A stretch of DNA of 42,906 nt from Prevotella sp. (lineage in GTDB: Bacteria; Bacteroidota; Bacteroidia; Bacteroidales; Bacteroidaceae), in the NCBI GenBank assembly GCA_017458005.1, contig JAFTGH010000048.1:1-42906 (forward strand), in the 5' to 3' direction. Position numbers and translations under genes: made by a program. Below the pieces are notes generated by a model. It made no database searches. It was not told the DNA's origin and saw nothing but the letters and a program-made list of their open reading frames with translations. Positions 6,690 through 12,960 of this stretch are shown here, piece after piece. How positions within the stretch are numbered: the first letter of the stretch is position 1; each line of letters begins with the position of its first letter.

Positions 6690-8364
6690 CAAGTTCCAAA
6701 TCTTTTTCGGCATAACTCTTCAGCGAGGGATCTTTTTGCAGGGCACTGCGCAGGAAAGAGGCTGCGGCATCGTTATTGCCTTGGCGTGCTTGGACGATCG
6801 CAGCGAGATAGTCGGTCACCGCATCCCCGTTCTTCACATTCTTCAAAGTCTGCTGGGCACGGGCATAGTCTTTGTTCAACAACTGGGCGAGTGCCGCACT
6901 ATTGCTGGGGCGATAGCCGAAGTCCTGTTGGGCAAGGGCGTAGTTGCCTTGCGCAAGATGCAGGTTGCCTAAAGCCTCCGAGAGTCCAGAGGCACCAGCC
7001 GACTTGGCGATCAGGTTCTCGGCCTGTTGCAGGTCACCAGCCTGTAAGGCGAGCAGTCCGAGGTTGGCGCTGCTCTCTGGCAGTTGCTGTACCGTCTGAG
7101 CCTGTTGGAAGTATCGCTGTGCCTCCTCCTTCTTTCCCTGTTGCAGGGCGAGGACGCCGAGGTTGTTCAGTGCACGTGCGTCGTTAGCATACAGACGGTT
7201 GGTGGTCTTCAGGATATCCTCCTTCTCGCTGTCAGTACGGGCGATAGAGGCGGCATAGAGCAGTTCCTCGACACTCAGTTTCGAGGCATCCTGCTCGTAC
7301 TGACTGAATATCTGTTCGTCATCACGTCCGATGACCTCGTAGTTGATGGTCATACGGGCACGGCGCAGTTCGGGCAGGATACCGTCAGCGAGTTCCTTGA
7401 AGCCCTGACTGAGGTTCTTGATCTGCTGCTCACGCTCCTGGGGGTCTTGATACATGGAGAGGACACGCAGGATGACATCCTTGTCGGGGATATTGCTTGC
7501 CTTCACCAACTCCTGGAAACCTTCCCAGTCCTGTGCGGTATACTCGGAACTGACACCACCCTCTAGGTTGGCGTTCTTCATCTGCTGGCGCACATAACTC
7601 TCCGTGTTCTGCTGACGCTTGTTGGCTAGTTGCTCGTTGAGTTTCACACCACCGTCAGGAGAAGCATAGGCGGAGATCTCCACGTTGGAGAGGTTCAGTC
7701 CCTCTTGGTCACGGGCAATCTGCTGCAACAGTCTCACGAAGTCCTGCACGGAGTTCGACTGTAACTCGCTCTTCCGCAACTCCGCCTGCTGGATGAGGAA
7801 CTTCACGTTGGCATCGAGTCTCTGCTCGGTGATACGCTGGAAGGCATCGGGTGCCACACAAGGCTGTGCCGTAGCCACTGTCTGATGGTACAGTTCACTG
7901 GTGGCGACGACACCCTCGGCAATCTTCACGGCAGGCACCTTCACAGCCTTTTCGCCCACTTTCGCATCGAAAGTCAGGTAGAGATCACTCTGTTGCATCG
8001 CAGCCTCGTAGGGGAAGGCGGTCTTCATCGTGTAATGACCTCCTAGCAGGTAGGAGATGACTTGGTCGTTACCCATCACCTTCTCGCCTTGGAAGGTGGC
8101 TGACTGTCCTTTCGCCGTTTGCTGCACACCGTTCTGGGTGTAGCGCAACTCTGGGGTAACCGTCACCACAGCCTTGCGATTCATATACTGCTCAGGAAAT
8201 AGTCCGTTGATCGTTGCCAGTACCTGTCCTCCCTCAGCCTCTAAAGGGTTGGGGTCTACCTTGAAGTTATCGGCGGAAAGCGGTTTCAGTCCTCCGCCAC
8301 AGGATGTCACCAGTACCATGACTCCTGCCAGTAATATCTGTGTTTTTTTCATCTTCTTTTTCAT
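6673..8364 (-). CDS. TPR-repeat lipoprotein with an OmpA-like central region
   Basis: A 563-residue predicted outer-membrane or periplasmic lipoprotein. The signal MKKKMKKTQILLAGVMVLVTSC ends in a lipobox LVTSC followed by GGG. The N-terminal part (about 30-200) is beta-rich. A central region (about 215-290, EISAYASPDGGVKLNEQLANKRQQN) resembles the OmpA/MotB peptidoglycan-binding pattern (G-x-x-D...N..L...R). The C-terminal third has TPR-like helical repeats (ALNNLGVLALQQGKKEEAQRYF, SANLGLLALQAGDLQQAENL and others). The start at 8364 is preferred because the promoter -7 box lies at 8382-8375, downstream of the more upstream ATG at 8388. An internal ATG at 8352 is also possible. The last residues and the stop are encoded by the microsatellite at 6642-6689. 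Precise function unknown; cell-envelope assembly or scaffolding is a guess. Confidence 0.75.
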   Translation of the reverse strand: MKKKMKKTQILLAGVMVLVTSCGGGLKPLSADNFKVDPNPLEAEGGQVLATINGLFPEQYMNRKAVVTVTPELRYTQNGVQQTAKGQSATFQGEKVMGNDQVISYLLGGHYTMKTAFPYEAAMQQSDLYLTFDAKVGEKAVKVPAVKIAEGVVATSELYHQTVATAQPCVAPDAFQRITEQRLDANVKFLIQQAELRKSELQSNSVQDFVRLLQQIARDQEGLNLSNVEISAYASPDGGVKLNEQLANKRQQNTESYVRQQMKNANLEGGVSSEYTAQDWEGFQELVKASNIPDKDVILRVLSMYQDPQEREQQIKNLSQGFKELADGILPELRRARMTINYEVIGRDDEQIFSQYEQDASKLSVEELLYAASIARTDSEKEDILKTTNRLYANDARALNNLGVLALQQGKKEEAQRYFQQAQTVQQLPESSANLGLLALQAGDLQQAENLIAKSAGASGLSEALGNLHLAQGNYALAQQDFGYRPSNSAALAQLLNKDYARAQQTLKNVKNGDAVTDYLAAIVQARQGNNDAAASFLRSALQKDPSLKSYAEKDLELGKVKR

Positions 8365-8374
8365 TTCTCGTCTG

Positions 8375-8405
8375 CGAAGGTACAACATAATTTCTATATG
8401 GCAAA
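8375..8405 (-). promoter_or_regulatory. Promoter of the TPR lipoprotein operon
   Basis: On the minus strand TTTG (8405-8402) and TACCTTCG (8382-8375) are separated by 19 bp. The predicted start is at about 8368, giving an extremely short leader before the ATG at 8364, or about 16 nt if the ATG at 8352 is used. Confidence 0.6.
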
Positions 8406-8548
8406 GACTTTCACATCATTTAAGACAACAGGTAATCAAAAGAATGGCATCTGTATTTGGATAGATGCCCATCCTTTACGTTTACTAGTCCCTATGTATT
8501 CGATGTGAAGTGCCGTTGTAATCAATCGTTAGAAGCATCCTAACCACC

Positions 8549-8639
8549 GGTTGACTCCAGTCAACCGATCAGTCGACTCCAGTCAACCGATCAGCCGACT
8601 CTAAGTCAACCAATCTGTTGACTCTAAGTCAGCAGGTGG
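8549..8639. repeat. Four tandem 22-bp palindromic repeats
   Basis: Four units of 22-23 bp (starting 8551, 8573, 8595, 8618), each built on a palindrome of the form TTGACTnnAGTCAA or its degenerate variants. The first is perfect: GGTTGACT (8549-8556) and AGTCAACC (8559-8566) with a 2-nt centre. They lie in the 261-bp gap between the barrel protein gene ending at 8650 and the promoter at 8405. No poly-T follows, so a simple terminator is unlikely. Clustered operator sites or a mRNA 3' structure are possible. Confidence 0.75.
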
Positions 8640-8649
8640 GAATACATGA

Positions 8650-9786
8650 TTACTCATTCAGATGCAAGCGTACGCCAAACTGGATGGAAGGTGACAACGG
8701 GTGTTCTTTGTAGTAATGCTCTAATGAGGTGCCATCGTTGAAATAGTAGCCCAGGGACGGCTCCAGATAGAAACCTACCAGACGTGTGGCATGGTACTCT
8801 GCGCCTACTGCCGCATTGATAGACCACTGCCACGGCTTGTCATTAACGCATTTCTCCAGCATCGCACCACCAGAGACATACAGTTGGAAGCGACTTGCCG
8901 ACCATAGCCTGTACGACAAGCCAAGGGGTACGCCAAGATAGTGTAGTTTCTGGTTGTAAGTATCATTCGGATGGGACCTTGCGCTGAACTTTGAGTAAAG
9001 ATAGGTGTAGTTGACACCACTGTAGAGCATGAGACGGGGAGTCAACTGGTAATGCAGGTTTAGTCCGAAGCGGATGGGAAGATGGTGCTTCGATAGATAC
9101 TCTGTTTTATTTACATTCGTCTCTGTGCCACCATTCAAAGATGCGGGAATAGTGGGGTTAGAAGAATCCATAGCGCTATATACATTCGGCTGTCCAACGG
9201 CATTTGCCGCCAGGAGTCCACTCGACGTGTTGATCCCTAACGACCATTTATGCGAGGGCGTACGGGCAACCTCCTGCGTTTGCATGGCAGTTTCTTTCTT
9301 CTGTGCCTGTGCCATGACCTCCTCTTTCTGCACAATAACCTTCTCCTTCTGCTCAATGACCTTCTCTTCCTCCATTTGTGTCACTGTTTCCTGAACCATT
9401 GGCTTTGGCTCCTCTTGTTTTTTCTCCTCTTTTTCTATCTCATGATGAGGCTTGTTGGGCAGGACTTGGGCGAGGATAGGAGTATCCTTTGTAGGCTCTT
9501 TGATTACGGAGTCCGTTTTCTCTTGCTGTAGTGGTGCAGGCTGCTTTGTCACTTCTGCCTGTAAAGGCTGCTCGCTATCGGTGTGCTGATAGAGGACGAA
9601 GAAACCTGCCAGCAGCAGGATAGTGGCTGCCGCAGCCCAGAACCATCGGCGGGTGACCGCAGGCTGACGGACAGGTTCTGTGGAGAAGCCCATCTGTTTG
9701 CTGATGTCTTCCCAAAGTCCTGCAGGCGGTGTCTTCTCATGCCCTGCTAACTTCTGTCTGAGTTTTTCTGTCCAATCTTCTTTCAT
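8650..9786 (-). CDS. Anti-sigma-like inner-membrane protein with C-terminal outer-membrane barrel
   Basis: A 378-residue protein encoded directly after the ECF sigma factor with a 4-nt ATGA overlap, hence translationally coupled and the obvious candidate for its regulator. Residues 1-45 are a short cytoplasmic domain (WTEKLRQKLAGHEKTPPAGLW), as in Bacteroidetes anti-sigma factors. Residues 48-66 (RWFWAAAATILLLAGFFVL) form one transmembrane helix. Residues about 75-170 are a highly charged, Glu/Lys/Gln-rich linker, probably extended or coiled coil. Residues about 190-378 show alternating amphipathic strands ending in FGVRLHLN, typical of a porin-like 8-strand barrel (PorT/OmpW type). If the reading is right, one polypeptide spans both membranes. 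The anti-sigma role is inference from position; the barrel is inferred from the strand pattern. Confidence 0.75.
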   Translation of the reverse strand: MKEDWTEKLRQKLAGHEKTPPAGLWEDISKQMGFSTEPVRQPAVTRRWFWAAAATILLLAGFFVLYQHTDSEQPLQAEVTKQPAPLQQEKTDSVIKEPTKDTPILAQVLPNKPHHEIEKEEKKQEEPKPMVQETVTQMEEEKVIEQKEKVIVQKEEVMAQAQKKETAMQTQEVARTPSHKWSLGINTSSGLLAANAVGQPNVYSAMDSSNPTIPASLNGGTETNVNKTEYLSKHHLPIRFGLNLHYQLTPRLMLYSGVNYTYLYSKFSARSHPNDTYNQKLHYLGVPLGLSYRLWSASRFQLYVSGGAMLEKCVNDKPWQWSINAAVGAEYHATRLVGFYLEPSLGYYFNDGTSLEHYYKEHPLSPSIQFGVRLHLNE

Positions 9787-10325
9787 CGCTCCTCGTCCAT
9801 TTTCTCTTTGATTCTTCTTGCCAATAATTGTTTTGCGTGATAGAGTTGGGTGGCTGATGTGGCTTCTTTGATGCCCAGTAGTTCTGCAATCTTCCGATGG
9901 GAATAGCCCTCGAAGACGTAGAGGTTCACCACAGTACGATAGCCGTCGGGCAGTTCTCTGATCAACCGATGTAGATCGTCAGCAGTGATGTGCTCTATCT
10001 CTGGCTCGTCATCTGTTTCCTGGCTGACACTATCCTCTTGCAGGTCGGTAAACATCAGTTTCTTGCGGGCTCGCAGGAAGGTGAGTGCCTCGTTAGCCAC
10101 AGTCTTTGTCAAATACCCTTCGAACGACGGCTCGTCACGATACTCAAAGTTCTGCAACGCTGTGAATATCTTCACAAAACTATTCTGCAGCACGTCCTTC
10201 GCATCGTCTTCGTCAGGCACATAGCGATAGCAGACCGATGAGAGCCGCCCTACATACTGCTGGTAGAGTTCACTCATCGCCCGTTGGTCTTTCTGCTGTA
10301 TGCGCTCAACGAGTCGTTTTAGCAT
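9783..10325 (-). CDS. ECF-type RNA polymerase sigma factor
   Basis: A 180-residue extracytoplasmic-function sigma factor. Region sigma-2 is at about 10-75 (AMSELYQQYVGRLSSVCYRYV, DEDDAKDVLQNSFVKIF, the core-polymerase and -10 recognition helices) and region sigma-4 at about 115-170 (RELPDGYRTVVNLYVFEGYSHRKIAELLGI, the -35 recognition helix-turn-helix). Region 3 is absent, as in all ECF factors. It overlaps its candidate regulator by 4 nt. Upstream, a 13-bp inverted repeat is shared with the divergent serpin gene, suggesting the factor may control both itself and the serpin. The regulon is otherwise unknown. Confidence 0.93.
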   Translation of the reverse strand: MLKRLVERIQQKDQRAMSELYQQYVGRLSSVCYRYVPDEDDAKDVLQNSFVKIFTALQNFEYRDEPSFEGYLTKTVANEALTFLRARKKLMFTDLQEDSVSQETDDEPEIEHITADDLHRLIRELPDGYRTVVNLYVFEGYSHRKIAELLGIKEATSATQLYHAKQLLARRIKEKMDEER

Positions 10326-10365
10326 TACAAATTCTTATTCTCTACATTAATAATCCAAAAGTACG

Positions 10366-10426
10366 TAAATCTTGCATGACAAGACACGTTTTTTGGTTTC
10401 TTTAACGTTTCGCCATGCAAGATTTA
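10366..10426. promoter_or_regulatory. 13-bp inverted repeat between divergent sigma-factor and serpin genes
   Basis: TAAATCTTGCATG (10366-10378) and CATGCAAGATTTA (10414-10426) are perfect reverse complements 35 bp apart. Each gene therefore has the same CATGCAAGATTTA box reading towards it, preceded in both directions by AACGT (5 bp away on the plus strand, 7 bp on the minus strand). No good TAnnTTTG box is seen beside them. They may be twin ECF promoters or a looped operator. Confidence 0.5.
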
Positions 10427-10468
10427 GCCTGTTTCCCTGTTATAGGGACAGTTAAAACTCAAAACGAT

Positions 10469-11773
10469 ATGAAAAAGAATCTGTTATTATTGGTTGCCGT
10501 TGTGCTGACCTGCGGACTGCAATCTTGTTCCTCCTCAACAGATGAGGAGCCTTTTGGAAAGAAGACAGTTGTTAACATGCTATCGGATCCCGAACCGATA
10601 ACGTTGACAAGTGAACAGCAGGTGTTTGCCAACGACAACAATGGCTTCACGCTGAACTTCCTGAAGACGGTGAATGAGAAAGACCATAGTGGCAAGAGTT
10701 TCATCTATTCACCACTGAGCATCACCTATGTCCTGGGTATGGTGAACGATGCCGCTACAGGAACTACTGAGAAGGAACTCGAGCAGACGTTGGGATTCCA
10801 CGAGGGAGGTATTCAGGCGGTAAACGACTACTGCAAGAAACTGATTGACGGTTTACCGAAAGTTGATTCGAAGGTGACACTGAACATCGCCAATGCCATC
10901 TTCCTTAATAAGGAATATACCCTGAAGGAGCAGTTCCAAAAAGACATGCAGACCTATTACGATGCCAAGGCAGAGGCGCTTGACTTCAAGGCATCCAGTA
11001 CGCTCAGTCGTATTAACGGGTGGTGCAAAGAGAAAACCAACGGTATGATTCCAACCATTCTCGACAAGGTAGAGTCTAATATGGTGTCGTATCTGCTGAA
11101 CGCCATCTATTTCAAGGCAGACTGGACTTCTAAGTTCGATACGAAGAATACCAAGACGGAGGCCTTCACCACAGAGAGCGGTACTACCCAACTGCCTATG
11201 ATGCAACAGAACGTACTCATCAATTATCTAAAGAACGATACCTATGCTGCCGTCGAAATCCCTTATGGCAACCAATTCTGGAGTATGGAGGTGATGCTGC
11301 CAGAGGAGGGAAAGACCACAGATGATGTTATCAATTTGTTGGCGCAAAGAGGACTGTATACCAAAACTTATACAGGTGGTGAAGGAGAAATGCTTACCCC
11401 CCATGAGGTAGACTTGAAACTGCCACGCTATGAGACGGATTCTGATACAGATGGTCTAGACGGGAGTCTTATCGGTGTGCTGAAGGCGATGGGTATCCGT
11501 CTTGCCTTTGATAGTGATCTTGCAGAAATACCCAATATGAGTGAAAAGCCTGTCTATATCGCCATGATGCGACAAAAGGCAAAGATCAAAGTAAATGAGG
11601 AAGGATCGGAAGCCGCTGCTGTCACCGTTGCAGGTATGTATGAAACTACTTCTATAGGTGTGTCACCAACTTATCCCAAGGCAACGTTCCATGCCAACCG
11701 TCCCTTTGTCTATGTTATTAGGGAGGCTTCGTCTGGTGTCATCCTTTTTGTAGGAAAATTCACTGGGGAATAA
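10469..11773 (+). CDS. Serpin-family protease inhibitor lipoprotein
   Basis: A 434-residue serpin: a suicide inhibitor that traps serine or cysteine proteases when its reactive loop is cleaved. Signal MKKNLLLLVAVVLTCGLQSC with lipidated Cys20, so it should be anchored on the cell envelope. The hinge KVNEEGSEAAAVTV (374-387) matches the inhibitory consensus (P17 Glu377, P15 Gly379, P14 Ser380, P12-P10 Ala), and the C-terminal block FHANRPFVYVIREASSGVILFVGKF is the serpin signature. Counting from P17, the scissile bond would be near Thr393-Thr394, which suggests a target other than trypsin-like enzymes. The start at 10469 is chosen over an upstream ATG (10415), which lies in the inverted repeat and lacks a signal peptide. 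Divergent from the ECF sigma gene; convergent with the thiamine operon 13 bp away. Confidence 0.95.
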   Translation: MKKNLLLLVAVVLTCGLQSCSSSTDEEPFGKKTVVNMLSDPEPITLTSEQQVFANDNNGFTLNFLKTVNEKDHSGKSFIYSPLSITYVLGMVNDAATGTTEKELEQTLGFHEGGIQAVNDYCKKLIDGLPKVDSKVTLNIANAIFLNKEYTLKEQFQKDMQTYYDAKAEALDFKASSTLSRINGWCKEKTNGMIPTILDKVESNMVSYLLNAIYFKADWTSKFDTKNTKTEAFTTESGTTQLPMMQQNVLINYLKNDTYAAVEIPYGNQFWSMEVMLPEEGKTTDDVINLLAQRGLYTKTYTGGEGEMLTPHEVDLKLPRYETDSDTDGLDGSLIGVLKAMGIRLAFDSDLAEIPNMSEKPVYIAMMRQKAKIKVNEEGSEAAAVTVAGMYETTSIGVSPTYPKATFHANRPFVYVIREASSGVILFVGKFTGE

Positions 11774-11786
11774 AAGCGAGAAGGAT

Positions 11787-12386
11787 TTAGTGTACAGAAA
11801 AAGTACGGAATACCAGGTAGTAATCATTGGCATGGATGGTGAAGGAAGCCTCTAAGGCTTCATTCAACGTCCCCTGCCACCACTCAGTGGTGGGATAACA
11901 CTGCCATTTCAGTCCCTCGGACGACAACTCCGTACATCCGAAATTGAAAATACTGACCTGTTGACCAGAGGAAGTCTCGAAAGTCCTATCACCTTTCGCA
12001 GGGACAAAAAAGCCATGGTCAGTATACATCACCCCCTCCACTTGGTATTCCCGGAAATACCGCATGAGCAACGAGATGTTCCCGATGGTATGGTCTTCCC
12101 GCTTCCCCGTACAACCGAGGTAGGCAATCCTCCGCCACCCTTGTGCGATGCAATAGCGGGTCGCTTTCGTCAGGTCGTTGTCATCCTGCTCGTCAATCTG
12201 TATCAGTCGGTCGTGATAGGCTGAGGGTACGGAGTCGCCATCACCTATCACGATGTCCGCATGCGGATAGTGGGTGATGGCACCATCACAGCACACCACC
12301 CTGTCAGCCTCATGCAATACCTTGAGGGGGACGGCATGAGTAGGGAATGTCCCATTTGCTAAGATGACGGCATCAAACTTTCTCAT
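11787..12386 (-). CDS. thiN: Thiamine pyrophosphokinase
   Basis: Transfers pyrophosphate from ATP to thiamine, giving the cofactor TPP directly from imported vitamin. The 199-residue protein shows the N-terminal NTP-binding pattern VILANGTFP (7-15), CCDGA (32-36), IGDGDS (47-52) and DDNDLTKA (68-75), all diagnostic of the family, followed by GCTGKREDHTIGN, the thiamine-site region. The start at 12386 overlaps the end of the transporter gene by 14 nt. An 85-residue in-frame extension upstream lies inside the transporter gene and is not coding. Last gene of the TonB receptor, transporter, kinase operon, an arrangement known for thiamine salvage in Bacteroidetes (Omr1-PnuT-TPK) and controlled here by a TPP riboswitch. 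Confidence 0.93.
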   Translation of the reverse strand: MRKFDAVILANGTFPTHAVPLKVLHEADRVVCCDGAITHYPHADIVIGDGDSVPSAYHDRLIQIDEQDDNDLTKATRYCIAQGWRRIAYLGCTGKREDHTIGNISLLMRYFREYQVEGVMYTDHGFFVPAKGDRTFETSSGQQVSIFNFGCTELSSEGLKWQCYPTTEWWQGTLNEALEASFTIHANDYYLVFRTFSVH

Positions 12387-12960
12387 ACTCTGTGATTTTC
12401 GCCATCTTCTTCCATTTATAATAGCCTGCGATGGCAATAATGACATACAGTCCGTAAAGTCCCGCCTTGAAGGGAATGCCCTTCGTGATATAAAGATAGG
12501 TACATACGGCATCGACCACAATCCAGAACAGCCACTGCTCCAAGAACTTACGTGCCAAAGCCCATAGTCCCACGAAGGAGAGGGCATTGGTGAAAGCGTC
12601 CAATAAAGGTACGGTGGAGTTAGTCCAGGTGATAAGCACATAATACGTCAGTCCCCATGCCACGAGGAAAAAGGCGAGGGTGGGTAGATAATACTGCTTG
12701 GGCATGTGGATAATTGGCAAGGGCTTATGCTCCTTCTTGGTTTTCTTGAATCGCCAGACGGCAAAGCCATAGAGCGCAGCGACAGTATAGTACACTGCCA
12801 TACCAGCGTCCCCATAAAGTCCGTGCCGCCAATAGAGTACGATATCCAAGGCAGGCATCACCACACCGATGAGCCACAACCAGATACTGGCACGGTACTC
12901 GAGCCAGATATATACCAGCCCGAGTACCGTTGTCAATATGTCAAGCCAATCGAAGTCCAT
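12373..12960 (-). CDS. pnuT: PnuC/PnuT-family transporter, probably for thiamine
   Basis: A 195-residue inner-membrane protein with about seven hydrophobic segments (for example ILTTVLGLVYIWLEY, LWLIGVVMPALDIVLYW, LAFFLVAWGLTYYVLITW, LFWIVVDAVCTYLYI) and a C-terminal lysine-rich tail, the topology of the PnuC family, which facilitates diffusion of vitamins trapped by phosphorylation. Nicotinamide riboside is the textbook PnuC substrate. Here the flanking thiamine pyrophosphokinase and TPP riboswitch make thiamine (PnuT) far more likely. Its ATG (12958-12960) directly abuts the stop codon of the TonB receptor gene, and its end overlaps the kinase gene by 14 nt, so the three genes are translationally coupled. 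Confidence 0.88.
   Translation of the reverse strand: MDFDWLDILTTVLGLVYIWLEYRASIWLWLIGVVMPALDIVLYWRHGLYGDAGMAVYYTVAALYGFAVWRFKKTKKEHKPLPIIHMPKQYYLPTLAFFLVAWGLTYYVLITWTNSTVPLLDAFTNALSFVGLWALARKFLEQWLFWIVVDAVCTYLYITKGIPFKAGLYGLYVIIAIAGYYKWKKMAKITEYEKV

Noticed and set aside
6657-7187. Plus-strand frame beginning with MPFYFFTFLPF, resembling a signal peptide
   Set aside because: The hydrophobic start is only the TTTTTACC microsatellite read on the other strand, and the rest is antisense to the TPR lipoprotein gene.
8549-8639. CRISPR array or intrinsic terminator
   Set aside because: The units are contiguous palindromes without spacers, and no T-run follows on either strand.
10415-10468. Upstream start for the serpin
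   Set aside because: It lies within the inverted repeat and would bury the lipoprotein signal peptide 18 residues inside the protein.
12387-12641. N-terminal extension of thiamine pyrophosphokinase
   Set aside because: The 85 extra residues overlap the transporter gene and do not belong to the kinase fold; the ATG at 12386 fits the family start.
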